From: Gryganskiella cystojenkinii
Taxonomy: Eukaryota > Mortierellomycota > Mortierellomycetes > Mortierellales > Mortierellaceae
Reading direction: 5' to 3'
DNA: 32,850 nt
Assembly: GCA_015852425.1 (NCBI GenBank)
Contig: JAAAIG010000368.1
Span: 1 to 32,850 of the forward strand
This document shows, one piece after another, positions 21,977 to 31,459 of the stretch; the stretch's first letter is position 1, and each line of letters opens with the position of its first letter. The notes below the pieces were generated by a model that worked only from the letters and a program-made list of their open reading frames with translations, made no database searches and was not told the origin of the DNA. The position numbers and the translations under genes are program-made.

Positions 21977-22303
21977 TATGCACTATTTACTTTTTCTATT
22001 TATCGAACACATGCCGTCCTCAGCCCCCCTTCGGTATCTGAGGTCTATCTACTGAATCCTCCACGCAATTTGTCGCCTGGTTATGACTGCAAGGTTCGTT
22101 CAGAGAGGGCAATCTCCACATATTTTTGACTCAGGACTCTGAGTGTGTATGTATTGTGTATTTGTATCTGTCTGGATATGTAAGAGAAGGGAGGGGAGTT
22201 GTGCGTTGGTAGTAGGAATGGGTGTATCGAATAGCATAACAAAAACGAAAAAGGAAGAATAGGGATAGGGGGAACTATATTAAACAAAGCCTGGGACGAA
22301 CAT

Positions 22304-23515
22304 TTAGGCCTTGGGGGTTTCGGGGGCAGGGAGAGCTGGCTTGTCATCACGACCAGGTCTTAATAGCAAAAAAAAAAAAAAAAAGTGGCATTAGTGCACA
22401 TCTCAGGGCCAAGCGTGCTCAATTCTCTACTGGATCAGTCCAGCAAATATTTTCCAAACAGCAAAATTTAACTTACCCGACTTGCTCCCAAGGAGAGGCG
22501 GCGCCCTCAAAGTTACGGAAGGCCTGGGCCAACTCGACGGGCTCGACAACAACACGCTTCTTCTCATCATCGTATCTGACCTCGACGTAGCCGGTCAAGG
22601 GGAAATCTTTCCTGAGAGGGTGTCCCTCGAAACCGTAATCGGTCAAGATACGTCTCAAATCGGGGTGTCCAGTAAAGAAGATGCCGTACATGTCCCAAGC
22701 CTCACGCTCGAACCAGTTGACAGAGTTGAACAATCCAGTAAGAGAAGGAACAGGCGAGACCTCGTTGGCGTAGGTCTTGACACGGATACGGCCGTTGAAA
22801 CGGACCGACAAACAGTTGTAGACGACCTCGAAACGGTTGGGGCGCGCAGGATAATCGACTCCACAGACATCCATGACCTGCTTGAACTGAGCGTTGGTGT
22901 GATCGCGCAAGAACTCCATGACGGGAAGGAGAGTGTTGGGGGCGACGTAGATGGTGAGCTCATCCTTGTAGACAGAGAACTGCTGGATGTATTTGGGGAG
23001 GACGGAGGTGAGGTATTGTCCGTACTCGTGCATGGCAGTGACGGTCGTCTTGATCTCGGGGTCAGCCTTCTCGTGGATCCTTGGTCCAGTGGCAGCTATT
23101 GTATTTATTTTGTCCGTTTGTCCATTTGTTGTTTGGCGTTGGTAGTTTTGGTATTGTGTATTGGCCATAGTCGAATGGTGGTCGGGTATAGCGGATTTGT
23201 TGTCAAAGGAAATGGAAAAAGTTAAATAGAGAGAGAAAGAGATAGGTTAATACCTTGTTTCTATGTGTTTCCAGATGATATGATCGTCTCCTCAGAGTGA
23301 TCGTGCTGTCATGCTATTGCTGGATCAAAGACGTGGGACATATCCAATATGCTCCGGTTGCTTACAGTTGTGGACGGTGGCAGAGGAGTGAAGCTGGGAG
23401 CGAGCCATCATGACGGCAGGGATCCTGGCAACGGTGGGAATGGCTACAAAGAGATGTAATCAAGAGAGGCGTGGGATTAGACATGTGAAGATCCAGATGT
23501 ATTTACGCGATCCGG

Positions 23516-23546
<31 letters not shown>

Positions 23547-23838
23547 GATGAGATGATTGTTTTCCCATTGGATCATGAGAAAGAGGTGACACTGCTAATC
23601 CGAGTCATAAGACATTGATGGATTCTTCTCTTCGCTATCTCTCTGTGCTTAATGTCGAGTTACAAGTCCAGTCCGGTCTGATTCAATGTCAATCAGGACA
23701 TGTGCACTCTGCTCTGCAAGGTCCGAGGAGTGGAGAGGGTGAGTGGTCGGATGAACAGCGAGTGATCCGGAACTGTGGTGGGGTAGTACCTCTGGTCGAA
23801 GCGACACGGAGAGCGGCGGTGGCGATACGCGAGGACAT
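22304..23838 (-). CDS. NDUFS3: NADH:ubiquinone oxidoreductase 30-kDa subunit (complex I)
   Basis: This is a core subunit of the peripheral arm of mitochondrial complex I, near the ubiquinone reduction site. Four exons, 23838-23790, 23443-23366, 23095-22477 and 22358-22304, give 266 aa, the usual size. The 30-kDa signature lies at about residues 172-193 ([20 protein letters not shown]), followed by [20 protein letters not shown]. Exons 1 and 2 supply a presequence: the start [16 protein letters not shown] is Arg/Ala/Ser-rich with no acidic residue, as expected for matrix import. An ATG at 23168 opens a longer reading of exon 3, but its first 24 or so residues are intron: the acceptor ACAATAG at 23096 fits the phase of exon 2 and removes them. 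The tail is Pro/Ala-rich and ends ETPKA. It is divergent from PNKP. Confidence 0.95.
23519..23546. repeat. (TG)14 microsatellite in NDUFS3 intron 1
   Basis: This is an uninterrupted dinucleotide run inside the first intron (23444-23789) of the complex I gene. Confidence 0.95.
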
Positions 23839-24389
23839 GATGAACTGCTCTCGTGAAGGGGGTGATGGAGATGATTGAAGGAGAAAAAAGAGTCGAGAGA
23901 GAGAATCAGAGAATTAACCCAATGATGATTGTGTTTCCCAACAGCGTCCGCGATGTTCGGAAATCCGAATCGTTTTTTCATCTCACAGAGGAGGGGCCGG
24001 TAGGAGGGATGCACGCACATTTGTGGCTTAGATTTCATTGGTGACTGTTCATTTCCGGAGACCTTCAAATTTCAAGCTATTTGCGCTCTGTGGAGGGAAG
24101 AATACAGGGGTTGTGTCCGACTTGGACAGTGGTCAACGAGACCTGAGCGAGGCCCTTGATGACAATGTCATGGATGAGAATAAGGACAATGGGAAGAAAA
24201 GTGCGCCCGAAGCTGATTACGGGACTTGTTCCCCGCTCCGAGGAGCCTTTTTTACTCATGGGTGGTGAGGCAAGCGAAACCCCACCGGCTTTTTTCAGGC
24301 AGAGAGAGGTGGTGGCGCAAAAAAAAAAGGGCTTTTTCTCCGCTCCTTCTGTCACCACACCGCACATTCCTTTTCTTTTTGTCTATTGA
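23839..24389. promoter_or_regulatory. Shared divergent promoter region of NDUFS3 and PNKP
   Basis: These 551 bp separate the two start codons on opposite strands. CCAAT occurs at 23919-23923 on +, and on the minus strand at 24037-24041. CCAAT is the target of HAP-type complexes that drive respiratory genes in fungi. No TATA box is obvious for either gene. Open frames inside look random. Confidence 0.6.
24037..24041 (-). promoter_or_regulatory. CCAAT box upstream of NDUFS3
   Basis: It reads ATTGG on +, 199 bp upstream of the NDUFS3 ATG. A HAP/NF-Y site is plausible for a respiratory gene, but a pentamer is weak evidence. Confidence 0.35.
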
Positions 24390-26432
24390 ATGCGCCCTAT
24401 CTCTGCCTTCATCCACTCGAGTTCATCCTTTCTTTACGCCCACTCCTCTGTCCATACCCTCAGGACAACGATAAATAGAGTCCATATTCTCCTCTTTGTC
24501 AATTCCATTCGCTGCACCTCGTCTTCTCATTCAGCAAACCCGCGCCAAAGAAAGAAGCGCGTCTCCACCTCAATGTCCTCTCCTTCTTCTTCTTCTTCAT
24601 CGTCGCCTTCAAAGAACCCTCGTCGAAGAGGCTCAACCGAAGACCTCTCTGCAGTAGCAACTCCAGCCAAGAAACCAATGTTTTCCATCTTTGAGAAAAA
24701 GTCGAGTGCCCCTCCCACCAAGGCGTCTATCCAATGGGAGACCTTCGGAACAAGCTTCATCGTCGGTCAAGCCAACTCTCCCAAGGCGGGATCCAAAGTT
24801 GCCGCTTTTGATCTCGTATGAAAAACAAATACCGTTTGTTGCATGTTGTTATTACTATACAGCAAATCAAGAATGAGGCGACAGACAAAGTTTATTCTAA
24901 CTATTTTCCTTCCCCCATCATCGACTGCAATCTACATAGGACTCGACCCTTATCTCTGTCAACGGCAAGCACAAGTGGCCCAAGAACGCTCGCGACTGGG
25001 TCTGGTGGGCGCCCTCTGTCCCAAGAAAAATCGAAGAGTTATCTGCAGAGGGCTATACCTTGGTCGTCATTACGAATCAGAACGGTCTCGAGGGCAAAAT
25101 CGAAAAGCAAAAGGAGATGAAGCTCAAGTTTGAAATGATCTGCGGTCAACTCGAAGTCCCCATGTGGATCTTGATCAGCATGCAAAAGGACCAAAACCGA
25201 AAGCCCATGACGGGACTCTGGCACTGGCTCGAAGTCAAGTTTCAGGAGGACGATGTCGAAATCGGTAAAATCCAGGAAACAGTTTGAGATTTGTGACCTG
25301 GGACAACCAGGGAAAAAAAGCATGTCATTGACCAAGTGTTTTGTTTGCATAACATAGATCACGACCAGAGTTACTATGTTGGTGATGCAGCAGGACGACA
25401 CGATGGATGGAAAGTGGGCGCGGTCAAAGACTTTAACAACACGGATCGAAAGTTTGCGGCCAGCTTGGGAATCGAGTTCCACACACCTGAGCACTTCTTC
25501 TTAAACCAGCCCTGCCCAGAGGACAAGTGGTCGTTTGGAAATTTCGATCCAAAGAATTGGCCAAAGCACAGTAAGTATCACGAACATGTGCTCGTTTCGG
25601 AAAAAAAGAACCGGGATCGATCAACATAATGGCGAGAAATTCTGACTATTTAATATTTTTTTATCTTGCTTGCACCATAGCGCCGTTGTTCTCGCCATCT
25701 TCGACACCCCTCTTGCCAGACCCCGGTACCTGCGAACTGATCGTGTTTTGTGGATTCCCAGCCTCAGGAAAGAGTTCTTTTGCCCATAAACACATCCTGT
25801 CGACTGGACGATACGAATATGTCAATCAGGACACACTCAAGTCACGGGAAAAATGCGTGGCTGCCGTGGATAAAAGTCTCAATGCCTCCAAGTCTGTTGT
25901 TGTGGATAACACGAACCCGGATAGAATCACACGTGCGCTATATATCGCCCTCGCCAAAAAGTACAACGTCCCCGTCCGATGCTTCTTGTTTTCTGCCAAC
26001 AAAGACTTGGCGGTTCACAACAATTACTTTCGCGCGTTCCACAAACCTTTGATCGCGGCTGCTGAGAATGTCCAGAGAAAGTCATCCTCCTCATCATCAT
26101 CGTCTTCGCCTGCCATCGCCAATTCCACCACGACCAAGACAGAAACCACGACGAGCACGACGACCAACAGCATTGGATCCGGATCCGGAGAAGATGGTAT
26201 CACGACAGGGCCCAGTTCGACCTCGATCAAGAAAGTTGTGACCGTGACCAAGACTATTCAGAAAAAGGTCAGGGACGAGCCCCATCGGGATCGACTTTCG
26301 GAGATGGTCTTTGCGTCTTATGTGAAAAAGTACGAAGAACCTAGCTTGTCCGAGGGCTTCTCTGAGATCAAAAAGATCAACTTTGTGCCGGACGAGGATA
26401 TTCGTGAGACGTGGGAGCGATGGTATTGCTGA
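24390..26432 (+). CDS. PNKP: Bifunctional polynucleotide 3'-phosphatase/5'-kinase (PNKP)
   Basis: It repairs DNA ends by removing 3'-phosphate and adding 5'-phosphate. Exons 24390-24815, 24940-25264, 25358-25570 and 25681-26432 give 571 aa from the first ATG, or 510 aa from the in-frame ATG at 24573. In 510-aa numbering the phosphatase motif FDLDST is at 79-84, split by intron 1 after L81. It is followed by VVITNQNG and YYVGDAAGR, the HAD-phosphatase motifs. The kinase P-loop GFPASGKS is at 285-292, then VDNTNPDR and RCFLF. There is no FHA domain, as in yeast-type enzymes, and the N-terminus is Ser/Lys-rich instead. A roughly 80-residue Ser/Thr-rich insert (about 26040-26282) sits inside the kinase domain before DRLSEMVF. 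The extra 61 residues from 24390 contain no Asp or Glu and may be a mitochondrial presequence or simply 5' UTR. Confidence 0.93.
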
Positions 26433-26494
26433 GTTATATAACCGCGATATGGCTTCTGGTATCGTCCGTGCTTCCTTTCCTCTTTTATCGCGTC

Positions 26495-26500
26495 AATAAA
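26495..26500 (+). terminator. Poly(A) signal AATAAA of PNKP
   Basis: This AATAAA lies 63 nt beyond the PNKP stop codon. Confidence 0.65.
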
Positions 26501-27341
26501 ACACAACTATATGTTATTTTGCTTTTTTGGTTCCGGATGATATTGATGGTAAAATATTAATATGTGTGAAATCGGGTGGCTGCGAGATTGTTCTCTCTTT
26601 TTACAGTGGAAACTATTATCTTTTTTTTTCTGTCGATTGACGGGTCCTTCCTGTTCGATGGTTCGTTAATCTAAAATCTCAGAAGTGGAAGGAGGATGTG
26701 AAGTGGAGTGGCCAGACTCCATGATCTACTACCTTGACGTTTTTTGTTTCTTTTCCGTTTCTTCGTTACTTTTTTTGGTTAATCTGGGTTGTATGCGATC
26801 ATGGCTTGATTTGTGGTCGTTTCGGAGGGGTCCGAGAACAAAAAGATGACGGAAACAACGCAAAAAAGCGCCTATTAGTCGATATCCTATGGGGAAAAAA
26901 AAGAAGAAAAAAAAAGAAAAAAAAACTGCTTTTGATATTTGTTTCATCCTTTCCATCCTTTTCTTCATCGGGAGAAGGGGTAGTTGAACAGTCGTGTTTC
27001 TGGACCAAGTACAGAGCGCCGGTATGGCTTCTGTAAAACATCCACGCGATAACGACGTTTTTATTATGCTCGCATGTTTTTCTTTGCCCAGAATCTCAAG
27101 CAGGTTTTTTCTGCACTTTTCTGTATTTTTTCCATGGACTCTCTGTAAAATCAACTTCGATACTGTTACCTTAAGAAGAGAGTGTATTTTGAGACCTATA
27201 TGGAATGTCCTCGTCACGTAACAGTTTTAGAAGGAAAAGGACGAAGCGTGTAGAATTGCTGTTCCACCTGGTGACGGTGGTGACTTTCGGGTTATGTGGG
27301 TTTGGAGAGAGTTGCTTGTTATTTTTTGGTAAAGGGGTGAT

Positions 27342-27347
27342 TTTATT
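27342..27347 (-). terminator. Poly(A) signal AATAAA of the small orphan gene
   Basis: It reads TTTATT on +, 74 nt beyond the minus-strand stop at 27421. Confidence 0.55.
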
Positions 27348-27420
27348 GTTGTTCAACAAGTTAGGCCTGGGAGGACTATAGAGTTGTCATCAAAGATTTG
27401 CAGTGTTGTAAACAGGCTAT

Positions 27421-27672
27421 TTAGCAGTTGATGCCGACATGAACCTCTAAGCTACCACCAATACTGCTAGGATCTGTCATTACTGATATGATTTTGTGAA
27501 TCGTGACCTTTGGTGGACCTTCATGGAGTCCTAGAGCTTGTGTCTTCATCGACTCATTCTCCCTGGCATATTTGACCCAAGCACTAAGTGTGGCGAGGTC
27601 AAGGTTCTTGGCTTGAATGCTCTGCCAACCAGGATGGTTAGGATCATTGAGTAATGCTTCGTAGTCAACCAT
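27421..27672 (-). CDS. Small orphan protein, 83 aa
   Basis: I do not recognise this protein. A single exon encodes 83 residues from MVDYEALLNDPNHPGW to EVHVGINC. The open frame continues upstream to 27771. However, a TATA box lies at 27735-27742 inside that extension, so the ATG at 27672, 63 nt downstream of the TATA box, is the likelier start. A minus-strand AATAAA lies 74 nt after the stop. The composition is balanced, with no low-complexity run, no signal peptide and no membrane segment. The first half looks helical (LDLATLSAWVKYARENES) and the second half strand-rich. TATA box, compact frame and poly(A) signal together support a real gene. The function is unknown. Confidence 0.6.
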   Translation of the reverse strand: MVDYEALLNDPNHPGWQSIQAKNLDLATLSAWVKYARENESMKTQALGLHEGPPKVTIHKIISVMTDPSSIGGSLEVHVGINC

Positions 27673-27734
27673 GATTTTTGTTGTTGTGTGCTGTGGATGT
27701 TGTGTATAAAAAAGAATAATAATGGCGAGCCCTA

Positions 27735-27742
27735 CCTTTATA
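27735..27742 (-). promoter_or_regulatory. TATA box (TATAAAGG) of the small orphan gene
   Basis: It lies 63 nt upstream of the chosen ATG at 27672, within a partly palindromic CCTTATAAAGG. Confidence 0.55.
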
Positions 27743-28592
27743 AGGTAAGAGTCGGGGCAGTGTCCACTCACTCTGGCGGTAATTGGATTAGTTTAAAGTG
27801 GCATATGCAGACGCGTGGGCCTACATAATTTTTTTAAATATGAGACCTATGAGACCTGTCACACTAAGTAAATCATAAACTCAATTGCTCGGATTGGCGG
27901 CAAACAAAACGCTAATAAAAAAATAAAAGATGAAAAAAGCGTCGAGTCGATAAGGGTCAGCCAGGCAAAGTTCACAACACCAGTTACATATAACGCAGTA
28001 GACACAAGACCCTGCTTCCCGTACTATGGATGGTGGTAAATAAGGCTTCTGGCCACATCAGCAATGATATCCCTGATGATCGCAAGGCGCTTGACTTTGT
28101 CAAGACTACCCCAAAAACTTGAAACGCTTATGACCGATATCTACAGTGGTTTATTGTTCATGATATCCTGGAGAGTTCGGCATGGGTTAAAGGACCAACG
28201 TGTGAGCATCAAAGGAATGGATCAAAACATACAATTGTCAAAACACAGCATCCTCATCGCCTTTGTCTTTGTCACTAACGATAATAACTTTCATCCGAGA
28301 GTCCGTAGTCATTTTGAATCGCCGCTAACGCGGTGTGGGCCTTGGTGATCCGATGGTGGTGAATAAGGGGAGCGGTACAACATTGCAAAGGTTAGCCTTA
28401 GTGCTCTAGATAACTTTTGATTATTATAATCAGAGTATAAAAACACGCTTCACTTTTGGCCACAGCAAAATGTTTGCAGCCCCTCTCGCATCAAGACAAG
28501 ACCACCCCAAGACATCGATGCCGTTCCATGTTAATCAGGGCAACTCAAACCACAATATTTTTAAGGCTGATGCGATACTATGGTACATTTTT

Positions 28593-28598
28593 TTTATT
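28593..28598 (-). terminator. Poly(A) signal AATAAA of GNAT copy 2
   Basis: It reads TTTATT on +, 112 nt beyond the minus-strand stop at 28710. Confidence 0.45.
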
Positions 28599-28709
28599 TT
28601 ACAAAATGTGTGTTATACAAATGCGTATTTCAGCAACTCCAACTTATCTATCCTTCCTTCCCTGCTTCCTTCGCTCGATCTCATTCTCGTTTTCTTTTTG
28701 GCGTCATTT

Positions 28710-30636
28710 CTACCAACAAAAGAGATCAAAGGAATGATCTCCCTTCGGGAACAAGATTCTCAACAACTCGGCACTTGCCTCATTCCGGATCTGGACGTCA
28801 CCAAACATCAAATAAAGATCCTCAAAGCTTTGGTGACCCAACACCAAATGTGAAAAGACCATCGGTGGGAAACTCGCGAAAAAGATTGCGGCGGGTTGGT
28901 TCCCCTTTTCCTTCCACTCTTTCCTCTCCTCCATGCCACCCTCGGGTGAGGGCCGGGTCCAGTCGTTCGCAGAGACGATCTTGCCCTGTTCAAGGACAAG
29001 CTCCAATCCTTTTGCGGATGAACCCTCGACTTGTTTGAAGAAATCCAGGCGCAACACACCGGTCACGCCCGCCATGGCAGATTGAGCTAGTCGAGACTCG
29101 AGTTCTGAAGAAACGGAAACAAGGAATTGAGCATAGTTTGGGATTCGGGTGTAGAGACGCATGCCAGGGTTTTTGTGCTTGGGATCACGCTTAGCCTTGG
29201 AACCCAAGAGGACGATCAAGGGGTGCTGCTCATGAAGGGCGAGTTCGAGAGGGAAGGGATTCTCTTCTTCGACGGCAGGGGTAGTAGCTGCAGGAGTAGG
29301 ACTATGAGCGGCCTCGGTGGATTTCGTCGTATCAGTGTCCTTGGCGATTTCTTCTCCGTCGTACTTCTTCTCTTCGTCTTCATGCTCGGCAGTGATAACC
29401 GCAGTTTTGGCTGCAGAAGCCTTTTTGGAAGCAACATCAGCAGAAACAGCTTCGGCCGAATTCTTCATATCTTCCTCCATCCGAGTTTTAGCCCAACCGA
29501 ACAACTGTCTCAACACAGGATGTGCAACTTCCAAGTACTTCACCTCGGTCTCATCCAACCCCATCGCCAACAGGATTGGTCCAAAGAATCGACTCGACAC
29601 GATCGTGAACCCGACCTCCTTGCCTGTTGCGGTCTCGACAATAATACTGGTCTCTCGATCCGCATCAAACCGAGACTCCTTCATCTGTATGATATCATGG
29701 ACTGTGTATTGCCAGTACTCTCGGGTATAATGCTGACCGACGATCGCGCTCGTGTGTCGATTCGCGGGGGTGGAGAGACGGGTCAACAGAGGAATGTCCT
29801 CGACAGTCGCACGACGCAGGGTAAAAGGCTCCTGACCTTCAACAGCCTTGCGGGGGTCCAGAGGTGGGATCTGATTGGCTTTCTCGACAGTGAAGGCGGC
29901 AGGGTTACAAAGCGAGTACTCGTACCCGAATTGACGGTAAAAGTATGGGATACCGGGGATGACTTGCAAGACATCCCCGCGGGCTTCGGATTCTGGATGG
30001 ATCATCTCAAAGAGCAACTTGCGAACTAGCCCCTGGTTACGGTACGCGGCGTCCGTGGCAATCAGCTCGGGTTTACCAAAGTACACGTCCACGGATCCGT
30101 AATGAGCCTTGATTCGGTGGAGACCCACGCAGGCAACAATCGGGTTCGCATCCACAGCGCGGGACTTGTCCTCGACTAGGGCGAAATCATATTCGCTCAT
30201 GGCTGCACTCTTGCCACTCATCAACAGGCGCTGTTTTTTTTGATCCAAGAAAAGATAATGTGATGAATGAACCGCGCTTATTTTTTGCTGTTTTCAATTG
30301 AACTGCGAGCAAGTAAAGATATCTTACCGTGGCAGACTTGATGAACGCGTTCGGGCCAGGGATCTCGAACGGAGACATGGGATCACCAACAGGCAACCAC
30401 TATTTGTAGTATCCAAAAAATGAATTATGCATAATAAAAAGCTGGTTAGACAACGTGACATTCTTGTCACTCCTCAACTGGTTTCGATAACGAGGGAGCG
30501 GAGAAGTTACCCTGAAGGCCTCGCTCAAGAGCTTTTGCATGTTCTCGGTATCAGCAGCGGTGGACCAGCGCATGATCTTGCCGTTGCCCAGATCGATCGT
30601 CTGGCGTTGGTTTGATTGGAAGTGCATGACAGTCAT
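28710..30636 (-). CDS. Eis-like GNAT-family N-acetyltransferase, copy 2
   Basis: Three exons, 30636-30511, 30399-30328 and 30230-28710, give 572 aa. Donors are GTAACT and GTAAGA; acceptors are AATAG and AACAG, all phase 0. Exons 1 and 2 are 126 and 72 nt, exactly as in the paralogue at 19953-21774, and the protein aligns along its whole length. It shares TIDLGxGxIMRWSTAADTEN near the start, YRNQGLVRKLL as the acetyl-CoA loop, GDVLQVIPGI and FYRQFGYEY, then HPLIVLLGSKAK and GHQSFEDLYLMFGD. It should be a cytosolic acetyl-CoA-dependent acetyltransferase; the substrate is unknown. The linker before the C-terminal part is about 28 residues longer than in copy 1 and rich in Glu, Asp, Lys, Ala and Thr. 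It is convergent with copy 1, with NDUFS3, PNKP and a small orphan gene between them. Confidence 0.92.
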
Positions 30637-30772
30637 TTTTGTTTCTTGCAGTGGAGTGAAGATTTTCGTTTGCTATTTAAGCGTTGTTGCTTTTTTGTTA
30701 TTGTTTGGTAAAAAGGTTTACTGTGCTCGTTGTTGAGGGTAAAGAAATCGACGAAAGGTCGAACATCGCCTG

Positions 30773-30780
30773 CTTTTATA
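30773..30780 (-). promoter_or_regulatory. TATA box (TATAAAAG) of GNAT copy 2
   Basis: It lies 137 bp upstream of the ATG at 30636, close to the spacing seen in copy 1. Confidence 0.6.
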
Positions 30781-31092
30781 CCCGAGTGTCGCATTCGCCC
30801 ACGCAGCAACAAAGTTTTTGGTTTTTCGGTATTCGTGGTCGAGCCTAGCAAGTTGCAACCCACCCGCATACGAAACGCAGTAACTGGGTTCTGGAATACA
30901 GAGGCTCTGATGGAAAAAAAAAAACTGCGGATATCGAGTCGTTTCCTGCAACAGAACAGCCGCTTAACCCTCGCCCTTGTGTTACTTGACATCGTCGACT
31001 CTTGGCGACGGCCTTCCCTCCACTTGTATATATATAGTCATATCATTGTAACAAAGATCATCATTCATTGCTCCAACTCTGTCTCTTGCTTG

Positions 31093-31129
31093 CCCTTGTC
31101 CTTGTCCCTTGTCCCTTGTCTTTGTCCCT
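31093..31129. repeat. Imperfect CCCTTGT/CCTTGT tandem repeat
   Basis: About five pyrimidine-rich units occur in a row in the gap upstream of GNAT copy 2. Confidence 0.7.
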
Positions 31130-31266
31130 CGTCTCCACTCTTGTATCCCTCCTCTGTGCCTATTACATTTCCCCAGTCAGCTAAAAATCTTTAATACATA
31201 TTTTTTTTCGTGTCCAATCAAGCTGGCCTACGAAGACAGCCCCGTAACTCGCATTCACATTGTCCG

Positions 31267-31276
31267 CCAAATTTGG
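31267..31276. promoter_or_regulatory. CArG-type palindrome CCAAATTTGG
   Basis: It lies inside the 12-bp palindrome GCCAAATTTGGC, about 630 bp upstream of the GNAT copy 2 ATG. It is the same decamer as at 19753-19762. Confidence 0.35.
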
Positions 31277-31366
31277 CAACGATTTCGAAAAGAGCAACCC
31301 AAAAAAAAAGACTCGCCAACGCAATATTCCATGTTCTCAAGGCATTTTGATCATGGTTGATGTTTT

Positions 31367-31372
31367 TTTATT
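31367..31372 (-). terminator. Poly(A) signal AATAAA of the golgin gene
   Basis: It reads TTTATT on +, 88 nt beyond the stop at 31460-31462. Confidence 0.45.
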
Positions 31373-31459
31373 TTAATTTCGTCCGGATCATAACCTCGAG
31401 CGATGAGACCCCCATTAGACCATCATAGATGATTTATGAGATTATTTTTTAAAGCTTGA

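Larger units (their letters stand above)
21775..22303. other. Intergenic gap between convergent GNAT copy 1 and NDUFS3
   Basis: This 529-bp gap holds the 3' ends of both genes, a poly(A) signal at 21821 and a 15-bp tandem duplication at 21947-21976. No gene seen. Confidence 0.6.
26433..27420. other. Intergenic gap between convergent PNKP and a small orphan gene
   Basis: This gap holds poly(A) signals for both flanking genes (26495 on +, 27342 on -) and long A/T homopolymers, including A-rich sequence at 26890-26930. The open frame 26729-27217 (-) has no recognisable domain and looks random. Confidence 0.5.
27673..28709. other. Intergenic region between the small orphan gene and GNAT copy 2
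   Basis: The left end holds the promoter of the small gene; the right end is 3' UTR of GNAT copy 2, with TTTATT at 28593-28598 as a minus-strand poly(A) signal. A TATAAAAA at 28436-28443 on + precedes an ATG at 28470 that opens a 127-codon frame running into the antisense of GNAT copy 2. That frame has no recognisable domain, so I do not call it a gene. Confidence 0.45.
30637..31459. other. Intergenic region: GNAT copy 2 promoter and golgin 3' end
   Basis: The left part holds the copy 2 promoter with a TATA box at 30773-30780. A CCCTTGT/CCTTGT repeat tract lies at 31093-31129 and a CArG-type palindrome at 31267-31276. TTTATT at 31367-31372 is a minus-strand poly(A) signal for the golgin gene, 88 nt beyond its stop. 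No gene seen. Confidence 0.5.

Noticed and set aside
22473..23168. NDUFS3 starting at the ATG at 23168
   Set aside because: That start would give a protein with no mitochondrial presequence. Upstream exons supply one, and the acceptor at 23096 fits their phase, so the first residues of this frame are intron.
22482..23225. 247-codon open frame on + opposite NDUFS3
   Set aside because: It is the complement of a conserved, GC-biased coding exon. NDUFS3 on the minus strand is clear, and the + product has no recognisable domain.
28470..28853. 127-codon frame on + preceded by TATAAAAA at 28436
   Set aside because: The TATA box is only about 26 bp from the ATG, the frame runs into the antisense of GNAT copy 2, and the product looks random after the first 30 residues.
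29127..30029. 300-codon open frame on + opposite GNAT copy 2, with a similar antisense frame (20389-21099, -) opposite copy 1
   Set aside because: Both antisense frames stay open in corresponding places, which is striking. This follows from the two sense genes being paralogues with similar codon use. No separate evidence of translation.
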